From: Pseudomonas sp. ICMP 561
GTDB taxonomy: Bacteria; Pseudomonadota; Gammaproteobacteria; Pseudomonadales; Pseudomonadaceae
DNA: 64,000 nt
Direction of reading: 5' to 3'
Assembly: GCF_002699985.1 (NCBI RefSeq)
Contig: NZ_LKBT01000045.1
Coordinates: 1-64,000 of the forward strand
In this document: piece after piece, positions 1-7,780 of the stretch
Position numbering within the stretch: position 1 is the first letter of the stretch
How the letters are laid out: each line of letters begins with the position of its first letter
The notes under the pieces: generated by a model
What the model was told of the DNA's origin: nothing
Seen by the model: only the letters and a program-made list of their open reading frames with translations
The model's database searches: none
Position numbers and translations under genes: made by a program

Positions 1-46
1 AAGCAGATCAAAAACAGAACGAAAACGGCGATAGCTCCTCGGACCG

Positions 47-134
47 GTAGGAGCGAACTTGTTCGCGAGACGTCAGCACATCCAATACAGGTTTCGTCTG
101 ACACACCGCATCGCAGCCTTCGGCAGCTCCTACA
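47..134. repeat. Chimeric REP-like inverted pair
   Basis: The left arm is of the GTAGGAGCGAACTTGTTCGC type. The right arm is of the CGCAGCCTTCGGCAGCTCC type. Elsewhere in the window each arm usually pairs with its own kind, so this pair looks like a recombinant of two REP families. Only the outer GTAGGAGC/GCTCCTAC bases are complementary between the arms. Confidence 0.7.
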
Positions 135-148
135 GAAAATCGGTAAGT

Positions 149-420
149 TCACAAATCAGGTCGGCTCTCAGGCCGCCGCGCTTTTGATTTTGAGCGCCCC
201 GTTAAACCACGCAGGCCGAACGCAGATTCTGAAGCGTGGGCAACCCGGCAGGACGCCGGGTTAGCCGCACCGGGCCATGGATGGCCCATTGCGGCGGCCC
301 ACGGTTCAGTATCTGCGGGCGGACATCCCGAGCCTAGGCGAGGGACCGAGTGGTGGGGCAAGAGCGTTTTGGTTACTTTTGCGCTCTATCAAAAGTGACG
401 CGCTGTAAGAGCGCAACCAA
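149..420. repeat. Possible dispersed Pseudomonas intergenic repeat
   Basis: The right end contains two interleaved inverted repeats: ACTTTTG (375-381) with CAAAAGT (390-396), and TGCGCTCT (380-387) with AGAGCGCA (408-415). From memory, similar sequence recurs between genes in many Pseudomonas genomes and often yields short spurious protein predictions. Only one copy is in this window, so the repeat status is an inference. Confidence 0.35.
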
Positions 421-611
421 TAGCAGCAATGACCGCGGTAACGGATATGTACGCAAGAATCACGATATGAAGATGTGTAGGTACCGATGCTGGTTCACAA
501 TAGGTTCGCTACGAACTTAAGACAACCCCGCCTCCCCCCAATGTGTCTTATAATCCCCGGTTCTTGTAGCGCTGTCGGGCTGATCCTGCGGCCCGAAAAC
601 TGGATTTTTTC

Positions 612-2222
612 ATGTTACGAATCACCGAACTCAAGCTGCCGATCGACCACCCGGACGAAGACCTGCGGCCCGCCCTCCTGCAGCGCTTGGGCATCGCCAG
701 CGATGAACTGCTGGAATTCACCCTGTTCAAGCGCAGCTACGATGCGCGCAAAAAGTCCTCCGAGCTGTGCTTCATCTACACCATCGATTTCGAAGTGCGT
801 GATGAAGCCGCCCTGCTGTTGCGTCATGCCGATGATCGTCATCTCAACCCCGCGCCAGACGTCAGCTATAAAGTCGTTGGCCATGCGCCAGAAGGACTGA
901 CCGAACGCCCAGTGGTCGTCGGCTTCGGCCCCTGCGGGATTTTCGCGGGGCTGCTGCTGGCACAGATGGGCTTCAAACCGATCATCCTTGAGCGCGGCAA
1001 GGAAGTCCGTCAGCGCACCAAAGATACCTGGGGCCTGTGGCGCAAGAACGTGCTGAACCCCGAGTCCAACGTGCAGTTTGGCGAAGGCGGCGCCGGGACC
1101 TTCTCCGACGGCAAGCTCTACAGCCAGATCAAGGACCCGAAATTTCACGGTCGCAAGGTCCTGCACGAGTTCGTCAAAGCTGGCGCACCTGAGGAAATTC
1201 TCTACGTCAGCAAACCCCACATCGGTACATTCCGGCTGACTGGTGTCGTGGAAAACATGCGTCACCAGATCGAAGCGCTGGGCGGTGAAGTGCGCTTCGA
1301 GCAACGCGTGACCGACGTGCTGATCGACAATGGCCAACTGCAGGGTGTGGTGCTCGACGGTGGCGAGCGTATCGACTCCCGGCACGTGATCATGGCCTTG
1401 GGGCACAGCGCTCGTGACACATTCAGGATGCTCCACAGCCGTGGCGTTTACATGGAAGCCAAGCCGTTTTCCGTGGGCTTCCGGATCGAACACCCACAAT
1501 CGCTGATTGACCGTGCTCGCCTGGGCAAGTACGCCGGGCATCCAAAACTGGGAGCGGCCGATTACAAGCTGGTGCACCACGCCAAAAACGGTCGTTCGGT
1601 GTACAGCTTCTGCATGTGCCCGGGCGGTACGGTAGTGGCCGCGACGTCTGAACCCAATCGCGTTGTCACCAACGGCATGAGCCAGTACTCGCGTAACGAA
1701 CGCAATGCGAACTCAGGCATCGTGGTCGGTATTACCCCCGAAGACTATCCGGGCAGCCCACTGGCGGGCATCGAACTGCAAGAGCGTCTTGAATCCCACG
1801 CCTATGTGCTGGGCGGAAGCACTTATGAAGCGCCTGCGCAGTTGGTTGGTGATTTCATTGCAGGCAAAACATCGCAGGCACTCGGTAGCGTAGAGCCATC
1901 CTACAAGCCGGGCGTCAAGCTGGTGGACCTGGCAGACGCCCTGCCCGCTTATGCCATCGAAGCCATTCGTGAAGCACTGCCAGCGTTCGATAAGCAGATC
2001 AAAGGTTTTGCCCTGCATGACGCCGTACTGACCGGGATCGAAACCCGTACTTCTGCGCCATTGCGTATCACCCGAAACGAAAGCATGCAAAGCCTGAACG
2101 TCAAAGGCCTGTTTCCGGCCGGTGAAGGTGCGGGTTACGCCGGGGGCATCTTGTCAGCCGGGGTTGATGGCATCCGAATCGCTGAGGCTTTAGCAAGAAG
2201 CATGTTGGGTATCGAAGTCTGA
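612..2222 (+). CDS. NAD(P)/FAD-dependent oxidoreductase (COG2509-type FAD dehydrogenase)
   Basis: This 536-residue protein has an N-terminal domain of about 95 residues followed by a Rossmann dinucleotide-binding motif (VVVGFGPCGIFAGLLLAQMG, about residue 100), where FAD should bind. A long central part includes the segment FGEGGAGTFSDGKL. A C-terminal flavoprotein signature reads GLFPAGEGAGYAGGILSAGVDG. The architecture fits the family of uncharacterised FAD-dependent dehydrogenases found across proteobacteria; the substrate is unknown. The start at 612 has only a weak ribosome binding site. The gene stands alone, with nhaA about 190 bases downstream on the same strand. Confidence 0.9.
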   Translation: MLRITELKLPIDHPDEDLRPALLQRLGIASDELLEFTLFKRSYDARKKSSELCFIYTIDFEVRDEAALLLRHADDRHLNPAPDVSYKVVGHAPEGLTERPVVVGFGPCGIFAGLLLAQMGFKPIILERGKEVRQRTKDTWGLWRKNVLNPESNVQFGEGGAGTFSDGKLYSQIKDPKFHGRKVLHEFVKAGAPEEILYVSKPHIGTFRLTGVVENMRHQIEALGGEVRFEQRVTDVLIDNGQLQGVVLDGGERIDSRHVIMALGHSARDTFRMLHSRGVYMEAKPFSVGFRIEHPQSLIDRARLGKYAGHPKLGAADYKLVHHAKNGRSVYSFCMCPGGTVVAATSEPNRVVTNGMSQYSRNERNANSGIVVGITPEDYPGSPLAGIELQERLESHAYVLGGSTYEAPAQLVGDFIAGKTSQALGSVEPSYKPGVKLVDLADALPAYAIEAIREALPAFDKQIKGFALHDAVLTGIETRTSAPLRITRNESMQSLNVKGLFPAGEGAGYAGGILSAGVDGIRIAEALARSMLGIEV

Positions 2223-2238
2223 TCGAAGTGAGATTTCA

Positions 2239-2268
2239 GAAGATTCCCACACAACAAAAAGAATCTTC
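2239..2268 (+). terminator. Weak hairpin after the oxidoreductase gene
   Basis: GAAGATTC (2239-2246) and GAATCTTC (2261-2268) form a perfect 8-bp inverted repeat just after the stop codon at 2222. There is no clear T-run after it, so termination is possible but not certain. Confidence 0.3.
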
Positions 2269-2385
2269 CTACTACTAAAAACGCACTAACTGACAGACTC
2301 GGAAACACTCTAAATTGGTCATTCCGCTTAGAACAAAAACGAATATAACTTTTGTTTTAACGGCGGGAAGTCCGGGTTAGGGTGT

Positions 2386-2410
2386 CGCTCCTTTTTGTTG
2401 GATGGGAGCG
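2386..2410 (+). promoter_or_regulatory. Hairpin covering the likely nhaA ribosome binding site
   Basis: CGCTCC (2386-2391) is perfectly complementary to GGAGCG (2405-2410). The second arm contains the GGAG that lies 8 bases before the likely TTG start at 2417. Folding would hide the ribosome binding site, so this could control translation. The stem is only 6 bp, and a regulatory role is an inference. Confidence 0.35.
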
Positions 2411-2416
2411 CAAACC

Positions 2417-3598
2417 TTGCCTCTGCGTATTACTGTCACTCGTTTTTTCCAGCTTGAAGCGGCGGGTGGTCTGTTATTGATCGCCGCCGCTGCCTTGGCG
2501 CTGCTCATCAATAACTCGCCGCTGTCGTGGATTTACAACGCGTTCCTCGACACCCCAGTTGTAGCGCAGATCGGAGCTGTAAAAATCGCCAAACCGCTAT
2601 TGCTGTGGATCAACGACGGCATGATGGCGCTGTTCTTTCTGCTGATTGGCCTGGAGGTCAAACGGGAAGTTCTGGAGGGCCATCTTTCACGCCCCTCGCA
2701 GATCATTCTTCCGGGCACCGCGGCTATCGGCGGTATGGTGATTCCGGCGCTGGTGTTCTGGGCGCTGAACAAAGGCGATGCGGCGGCGATGAATGGCTGG
2801 GCTATTCCCATGGCCACCGACATTGCCTTCGCGCTGGGCGTGCTGGCGTTGCTGGGCAAGCGAGTCCCGGTGTCGCTCAAGCTGTTTCTGATGACGCTGG
2901 CGATCATCGATGACCTCGGCGCGATCATCGTCATCGCGCTGTTCTATTCAGGCGAACTGTCGAACCTGTCGCTGATCCTGGCGGGCTCTTCGATCGTGGC
3001 GTTGATTGCGATGAACAGGTTAGGCGTACGTAAGCTGGGCCCTTATCTGCTGATCGGTTTGCTGCTTTGGGTATGCGTACTCAAAAGCGGTGTGCATGCG
3101 ACGCTCGCGGGCGTGGTGTTGGCGTTCTGTATTCCTTTGCGCACAGTTGACCACGACTCATCACCACTGCTGACCCTGGAACACGCGCTGCATCCTTGGG
3201 TCGCTTACGGCATTCTGCCGCTATTCGCCTTTGCCAACGCTGGCGTCTCCCTGAGTGGCGTGACACTGGAAAGCTTCACCCATCATGTGCCAATGGGCAT
3301 CGCAGCTGGCTTGCTGCTGGGCAAGACTGTTGGCGTGTTTGGTCTCACCTGGCTTGCGATCAGGATCGGTATCGCCAAACTCCCCGGCGGAGCCAACTGG
3401 GGTCAGGTGCTGGGTGTCTCGATTCTCTGCGGGATTGGTTTCACCATGAGCCTGTTCGTCGGCTCGCTGGCGTATGTGCCCGGTAGCAGCGAATACGCAG
3501 GCGTGGATCGCATGGGGATTCTGACTGGCTCAATACTCGCGGCTTTTATCGGCTATGCCGTCATGGCGGTTAGCAGTCGTAAAAACCCAGTCCGTTGA
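2417..3598 (+). CDS. nhaA: Na+/H+ antiporter NhaA
   Basis: The product exchanges sodium for protons across the inner membrane and serves pH and salt homeostasis. The 393-residue chain is hydrophobic with about 12 predicted membrane helices. It carries the NhaA signature with the paired acidic residues of the ion site (MTLAIIDDLGAIIVIALFY) and the conserved segment GLEVKREVLEGHL. An ATG at 2402 is in frame, but it lacks a ribosome binding site. The TTG at 2417 follows GGAG at a good distance and gives the N-terminus MPLRITVTRFFQLEAAGG, which matches the usual Pseudomonas NhaA start, so I prefer it. A bidirectional terminator follows. Confidence 0.95.
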   Translation: MPLRITVTRFFQLEAAGGLLLIAAAALALLINNSPLSWIYNAFLDTPVVAQIGAVKIAKPLLLWINDGMMALFFLLIGLEVKREVLEGHLSRPSQIILPGTAAIGGMVIPALVFWALNKGDAAAMNGWAIPMATDIAFALGVLALLGKRVPVSLKLFLMTLAIIDDLGAIIVIALFYSGELSNLSLILAGSSIVALIAMNRLGVRKLGPYLLIGLLLWVCVLKSGVHATLAGVVLAFCIPLRTVDHDSSPLLTLEHALHPWVAYGILPLFAFANAGVSLSGVTLESFTHHVPMGIAAGLLLGKTVGVFGLTWLAIRIGIAKLPGGANWGQVLGVSILCGIGFTMSLFVGSLAYVPGSSEYAGVDRMGILTGSILAAFIGYAVMAVSSRKNPVR

Positions 3599-3613
3599 AC
3601 TGAAATAATCTTT

Positions 3614-3686
3614 TGTAGGAGCTGCCGAAGGCTGCGATAGCGGTATGTCAGGATGAATGCATCGCAGCCTTCGGCAGCTCCCACAG
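3614..3686. repeat. REP-like inverted pair (GCTGCCGAAGGCTGCGA family)
   Basis: The arms TGTAGGAGCTGCCGAAGG and CCTTCGGCAGCTCCCACA face each other across a short spacer. The pair lies between nhaA and the terminator. Confidence 0.8.
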
Positions 3687-3751
3687 GGAAGTGCTCGCCG
3701 CGCGACACAGGAAACAGCGTGACGCCAAAGTCACCAACGATCACCCACAAA

Positions 3752-3780
3752 AAACCCGATCACCAGGATCGGGTTTTTAT
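3752..3780. terminator. Bidirectional intrinsic terminator between nhaA and the slyB-like gene
   Basis: AAACCCGATC and GATCGGGTTT form a 10-bp stem with a 5-base loop. It is flanked by A residues on the left and TTTTTAT on the right, so it can serve both converging genes. Confidence 0.85.
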
Positions 3781-3812
3781 GTTTCAAAACGCTACTGAAA
3801 CAGTGCAGTCAC

Positions 3813-4277
3813 TCAATGAGAGACGCGGCTGGTACCGTTGACGGTCATGATGCGAACGCGCTCGCCCACCCGGAAAATCTCGTTTTCCTGAACTTGCTGC
3901 ACGTAAGCACGCATAGAGCCATCGTCTTCACGCACAGTGATTTCAACGCCCTGGGTACGGGTCAGACCTTCTTCAGTGGCAGAACCCAGCAAGCCACCCG
4001 CTACCGCACCGATAACGGCCATGACGATGCTGCCACGGCCACCACCGATTGCACTGCCGCCTACGCCACCGACGACCGCGCCAGCACCCGCGCCGATTGG
4101 CGTCTTGCTGCCTTCGATCTTGACCGGACGCAGAGATTCGATGGTGCCCAGGCGAACGGTCTGCACTGTCCGCGCTTCGTCACGGGAATAAGAGTCGCCA
4201 GTCAGGTTCGACATGCAGCCAGTGAGGGTCATGGCCAAAGCAGTGAACGTGGCAACCAGCAGAACAGACTTACGCAT
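3813..4277 (-). CDS. Glycine-zipper outer membrane lipoprotein (SlyB/Pcp-like)
   Basis: This 154-residue protein starts with a signal peptide ending in a lipobox (TLTGC), so it should be acylated and sorted to the outer membrane. The middle carries a Gly-zipper two-transmembrane segment (PIGAGAGAVVGGVGGSAIGG and VMAVIGAVAGGLLGSA). The C-terminal part (VEITVREDDGSMRAYVQQ) matches the SlyB/Pcp family. The start at 4277 was chosen over an upstream ATG at 4334 because GGAGA precedes it and the signal peptide begins there. Family members are linked to envelope integrity and Mg2+ limitation responses. I did not see a PhoP box. Confidence 0.85.
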   Translation of the reverse strand: MRKSVLLVATFTALAMTLTGCMSNLTGDSYSRDEARTVQTVRLGTIESLRPVKIEGSKTPIGAGAGAVVGGVGGSAIGGGRGSIVMAVIGAVAGGLLGSATEEGLTRTQGVEITVREDDGSMRAYVQQVQENEIFRVGERVRIMTVNGTSRVSH

Positions 4278-4448
4278 AAAGGTATCTCCAGAGGAACATG
4301 CAGCCATTAGACTCTGCGCTGTGAGCGCTGTCACGTGCCGCGCCTCGTTAATTTATTTTCATTCAGGCGGTATACAGCACCGGCTGCCATAACTCTAGGA
4401 CGAGTTGGCCGCTGAATAATTCAAACAAACCGATGGGTTAACAGGCGG

Positions 4449-5096
4449 CTAAGGAGCCAGACGCTCGCGTGTCCACTGTGTGTCCACAAGGCGATAATTC
4501 AGACGGTCGTGCAGACGACTAGGGCGGCCTTGCCAGAACTCGATGCGCTCAGGCAGCAGACGGTAACCACCCCAGTGCTCAGGGCAATGCGGCTGGATGT
4601 CCATGAAGCGTTGCTCGGTGGCTTTAATCATCCCTTCAAGCTCGGAGCGATCGGCGATAACCCGACTTTGAGGTGAAGCCCAGGCCCCAAGACGGCTACC
4701 CAAAGGACGCACCTGAAAATAGGCGTCGGACTCTTCGGGAGTGACTTTCACCACTTGCCCCTCAATCCGTACCTGACGCTCCAGCGTCGGCCAGAAGAAC
4801 GTCATCGCCGCAAACGGACGTGCTGCCAGTTGCTGCCCTTTGGCGCTGTCGTAGTTGGTGAAGAACGTGAAGCCTTCAGCATCCAGGCCCTTGAGCAACA
4901 GAATGCGGCAATGTGGACGGCCTTGATCATCAACCGTCGCCAGCGTCATCGCATTGGCTTCAACAGGTGCCTGCTCGGTTTTGACCGCCTCGGCAAACCA
5001 TTGATGAAAAAGCGCGAACGGCTCATCGGGTGCCTGCGCTTCAGTCAAACCATCGCGGGCATAGTCACGGCGCATATCAGCCAGAGACTGGGTCAT
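4449..5096 (-). CDS. pdxH: Pyridoxamine 5'-phosphate oxidase
   Basis: The enzyme oxidises pyridoxine or pyridoxamine 5'-phosphate to pyridoxal 5'-phosphate, using FMN, in vitamin B6 synthesis and salvage. The 215-residue product has the normal family length. Typical segments are AMTLATVDDQGRPHCRILLLKG, which is the FMN-binding split barrel, and the C-terminal signature LPERIEFWQGRPSRLHDRL (PdxH C-terminal dimerisation region). The start MTQSLADMRRDY at 5096 gives this canonical length; longer in-frame starts upstream add nothing conserved. It is a single gene downstream of, and on the same strand as, the OmpA-like lipoprotein gene. Confidence 0.96.
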   Translation of the reverse strand: MTQSLADMRRDYARDGLTEAQAPDEPFALFHQWFAEAVKTEQAPVEANAMTLATVDDQGRPHCRILLLKGLDAEGFTFFTNYDSAKGQQLAARPFAAMTFFWPTLERQVRIEGQVVKVTPEESDAYFQVRPLGSRLGAWASPQSRVIADRSELEGMIKATEQRFMDIQPHCPEHWGGYRLLPERIEFWQGRPSRLHDRLNYRLVDTQWTRERLAP

Positions 5097-5125
5097 GACG
5101 TCTTTCCTTGATTCAAAAGCAAAGT

Positions 5126-5157
5126 CGCAGACTCGCGCATTCATGCGCGAGTCTGCG
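5126..5157 (-). terminator. Strong hairpin terminator after the OmpA-like lipoprotein gene
   Basis: A 14-bp perfect stem (CGCAGACTCGCGCA with its complement) encloses a 4-base loop. Read on the minus strand it is followed by a T-rich stretch. It lies between the lipoprotein stop (5164) and the pdxH start (5096), so it separates the two transcripts. Confidence 0.75.
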
Positions 5158-5163
5158 AGTGTT

Positions 5164-6267
5164 TTAGTTGCTGGCCTGATCGGTAGCCGCAGGTTTCTTC
5201 TTCACTGCGGCCTTGGCAGGGGCGGCCTTGGCGGGCGTCGCCTTTTTCGCCGGAGCGGCTTTCTTGGCAGCAGGCTTGCTCGCAGCAGCTTTCTTGGCCG
5301 GTGCTGCTTTGGCTGGCGCAGGAGCAACGGCTGGCGCTGGTTTGACGTCTTGAGCAGCAACCATGGTCGGCGCTGGCGGCAAGGCGTATTTGCTCATCAG
5401 CGCGAGCATGGTGTTTTCCGGCGTCATGACGATTTCCACACGACGGTTCAGCTTGCGACCTTCAGCGCTGTCATTGGCTGCACGGGGCATGACGGCGCCC
5501 ATGCCACGCAGGCTCAGGCGATTACGCTCCAGACCACTGAGGCGGAAAATAGCCGCAACCGACTGGGCGCGTTCCTGGCTGATTTTCTGATTCGCCGGGG
5601 CTGCGCCGGTGGTGTCCGCGTGACCCAATACCAGAACAGCGGTTTTCGGATCAGCTTCAACCAGTTTGGCCAGACGCGTGATCGGGCCCAGTGTCACTGG
5701 CAGCAACATGGCCGGACGATCAGGGTTGAACGAGCTGTCTACAGGGGCAGTGATCACCAGAACATCTTCACGACGCTCAAGTTCGAACGGGCTGTCCTTG
5801 ATGGCCAGGCGCAGGCGTGGCTCGTAGTCATCCAGCCAGGCCTGAGTCACTTTAGGATCAACCTTGGGCACTGCCTTGGCTTCTTCTTTCTTGTCGCCGC
5901 CGAACGGCCACCACCACTTGCTATCGGTTTCACTCTTGGCAATCAGCGGCGGCACGCTCTTGTCCGCTGGTTTGGCGGGTGCTGCAGCCACTTCAGCTTT
6001 TGGCTCGGCACTGTCACTGGATGCGAACGGCCAGTACCAATGAGTGCCGCTCTCGGCCTTGGCTACTGGAGCAGCAGGCTTGGCAGCAGCAGTCGGAGCA
6101 GCGGCAGGAGCTTTTTCCGGGGATTTGACAGGTGCTGCGTCGGCAACCTTGTCAGAGCCGAATGACCACCAGCTGTTGCCAGCGTCAGCGGAATCATTTT
6201 TTGGCGTTTGCGCACAGCCGGTTACGGCGAGGCAAAGGGCGATTGCGAGGCTTTTATTGGATGACAT
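5164..6267 (-). CDS. OmpA-family lipoprotein with Trp-rich repeats and Lys/Ala-rich tail
   Basis: The 367-residue protein begins with a signal peptide and lipobox (AVTGC) at the start chosen, 6267. Residues of the first third contain three short aromatic repeats in a Pro/Ala/Ser-rich stretch: NSWWSFGSDK, THWYWPFASSD and SKWWWPFGGDKK. An OmpA-like peptidoglycan-binding domain follows; it includes VLVLGHADTTG and GRKLNRRVEIVM. The last 60 residues are Ala/Lys/Pro repeats resembling the tails of histone H1-like Pseudomonas proteins. The likely place is the outer membrane, tethered to the cell wall. The role of the repeats and the basic tail is unknown. Confidence 0.85.
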   Translation of the reverse strand: MSSNKSLAIALCLAVTGCAQTPKNDSADAGNSWWSFGSDKVADAAPVKSPEKAPAAAPTAAAKPAAPVAKAESGTHWYWPFASSDSAEPKAEVAAAPAKPADKSVPPLIAKSETDSKWWWPFGGDKKEEAKAVPKVDPKVTQAWLDDYEPRLRLAIKDSPFELERREDVLVITAPVDSSFNPDRPAMLLPVTLGPITRLAKLVEADPKTAVLVLGHADTTGAAPANQKISQERAQSVAAIFRLSGLERNRLSLRGMGAVMPRAANDSAEGRKLNRRVEIVMTPENTMLALMSKYALPPAPTMVAAQDVKPAPAVAPAPAKAAPAKKAAASKPAAKKAAPAKKATPAKAAPAKAAVKKKPAATDQASN

Positions 6268-6420
6268 GGATGACCCACAAAAAGTAGTAAACAGACAATG
6301 AACTTGGCAGTGCCCATATAACACGCATAAACGGGCAGTTGGAAAAGGAAACCGTCGCACGGTTCCTGTTCGGGGGTATTAACTGACAGTCGGTATTAAA
6401 CAAGCACTTATGACGACAAC

Positions 6421-7569
6421 TTAGCGCAAACACTCACCTAGCACCCGCACCAGATTCTGTGCTCGCGGATCCATCAATACATAGGGGCCGAGGGTGTTGG
6501 TGACGAAGCCGAATGCAACGTCGCGATCAGGGTCAGCAAAGCCGATCGACCCGCCAGCGCCAGGATGACCGAATGCTTTCGGGCCCAGACCGTAGGTAGC
6601 GTTTGGCACATCGGGTTGATCAAGCATGCAGCCCAGACCAAAGCGGGTCTGGGTTAACAGCGTTTTGTCCTGGCCTAGGCTGTGTTCGCGAGTCAGTTCG
6701 TTGAGCAGCTCAGGTTCCAACAGGCTGCCATCTAGCAGACCGTTGTAGAACCCGGCCAGACTGCGGGCATTGCCGTGTCCATTGGCAGCGGGTTGCTGCA
6801 TGCGCCGCCACTCGGGCTTGTTGGTGCTGGTCATGATCGACGGAGGATTGGTAAACGCCCTCGCCGTCATCGAATTGGGCTCGCGCATGGTGGTTTGCAA
6901 CAGGCGCTGGGCAGACTCATCACCCGCATTACCTTTACTGCGAGCGATGTGCGCAACGCGATGAAACTCTTCATCAGGCAGGCCGACATGGAAATCCAGC
7001 CCCAGCGGGCGAGAAATGCGTGCAGCGATGGCCTCTCCCGGCCCGCGCCCGTCAGCACGGCGCAGCATTTCGCCCACCAGCCAACCGTAAGTGATCGCGG
7101 CATAGCCATGGCCTTGACCGGGCGTCCACCAAGGCTCTTCTGCGGCCAGCGCTTCGGTCATCGCGGCCCAGTCATAAAGTGCTTCAGCGGGGAGCATTTC
7201 GCGCAGAGCAGGAAGACCGGCCTGATGACACAACAATTGGCGCAGGGTAACTGCGCCCTTGCCTGCCTCTGCGAATTCAGGCCACAGGCGGGCGACAGGC
7301 TCGTCGAGCTTCAGCTTGCCTTCACCGACCAGTTGCAGGGCAGTGACGGCGGCGAAGGTTTTGGTGCAGGAAAACAGGTTGGCGATGGTATCGGTGTGCC
7401 AGGCCTCGGCCCCGTCCTTGTCGGCCGTGCCAGCCCAGAGGTCAATGACGGTTTCACCGCCAATTTGAATGCACAGCGCTGCGCCACGCTCCTGGGTATC
7501 GTCGAAGAGCGCCGCAAACGCTTCGCGCACTGCCTCGAACTTAAGCTCGAAATGACCCTGAATCTGCAC
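6421..7569 (-). CDS. Serine hydrolase, beta-lactamase class C / EstB-like esterase family
   Basis: The 382-residue protein has the SxxK catalytic motif (Ser67-Cys-Thr-Lys70, in NLFSCTKTFAAV). A Tyr motif follows around residues 156-161 (GYAAITYGWL), and the C-terminal HPGAGGSIGFAD replaces the KTG box of true beta-lactamases. No signal peptide is evident, which suggests a cytoplasmic esterase rather than a periplasmic resistance enzyme. The substrate is unknown. It is transcribed in the same direction as dinG but is separated from it by a REP pair. Confidence 0.85.
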   Translation of the reverse strand: MQIQGHFELKFEAVREAFAALFDDTQERGAALCIQIGGETVIDLWAGTADKDGAEAWHTDTIANLFSCTKTFAAVTALQLVGEGKLKLDEPVARLWPEFAEAGKGAVTLRQLLCHQAGLPALREMLPAEALYDWAAMTEALAAEEPWWTPGQGHGYAAITYGWLVGEMLRRADGRGPGEAIAARISRPLGLDFHVGLPDEEFHRVAHIARSKGNAGDESAQRLLQTTMREPNSMTARAFTNPPSIMTSTNKPEWRRMQQPAANGHGNARSLAGFYNGLLDGSLLEPELLNELTREHSLGQDKTLLTQTRFGLGCMLDQPDVPNATYGLGPKAFGHPGAGGSIGFADPDRDVAFGFVTNTLGPYVLMDPRAQNLVRVLGECLR

Positions 7570-7678
7570 CCGCTGGCTCCTGAGTTGGCTGATGAAAAAG
7601 TGGCGTGCATTGTTTCAGCGATTGAGGTGTTTGTGAACAGACGCGGATCACCACCCAAAGACTTGATGGCCCTGACCG

Positions 7679-7766
7679 GTAGGAGCGAACTTGTTCGCGA
7701 AGCGTTGGCACAAGCGACAAACAGGCAGCGCCTGCCAAACAGCATCGCGAACAAGTTCGCTCCTAC
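7679..7766. repeat. REP-like inverted pair (GCGAACTTGTTCGC family)
   Basis: The arms GTAGGAGCGAACTTGTTCGC and GCGAACAAGTTCGCTCCTAC are complementary across about 45 bases. The pair lies between dinG and the serine hydrolase gene, and could act as a transcript 3' end or stabiliser. Confidence 0.85.
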
Positions 7767-7780
7767 CGGGTTTGCATCCT

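Larger units (their letters stand above)
1..611. other. Intergenic region upstream of the first gene
   Basis: I see no convincing gene here. The region holds a REP-like pair near its left end and a segment (about 149-420) that resembles a dispersed Pseudomonas intergenic repeat. The only sizeable minus-strand reading frame (149-361) would need a TTG start and has the low-complexity, Arg/Ser/Pro-rich look of a repeat-derived frame. Any promoter of the oxidoreductase gene at 612 should lie within the last 150 bases. Confidence 0.6.

Noticed and set aside
149..361. A 70-codon minus-strand frame near the left end
   Set aside because: It needs a TTG start without ribosome binding site and lies in a probable intergenic repeat.
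615..1580. A 321-codon minus-strand frame opposite the FAD oxidoreductase
   Set aside because: It has no family likeness and mirrors the codon bias of the real gene on the other strand.
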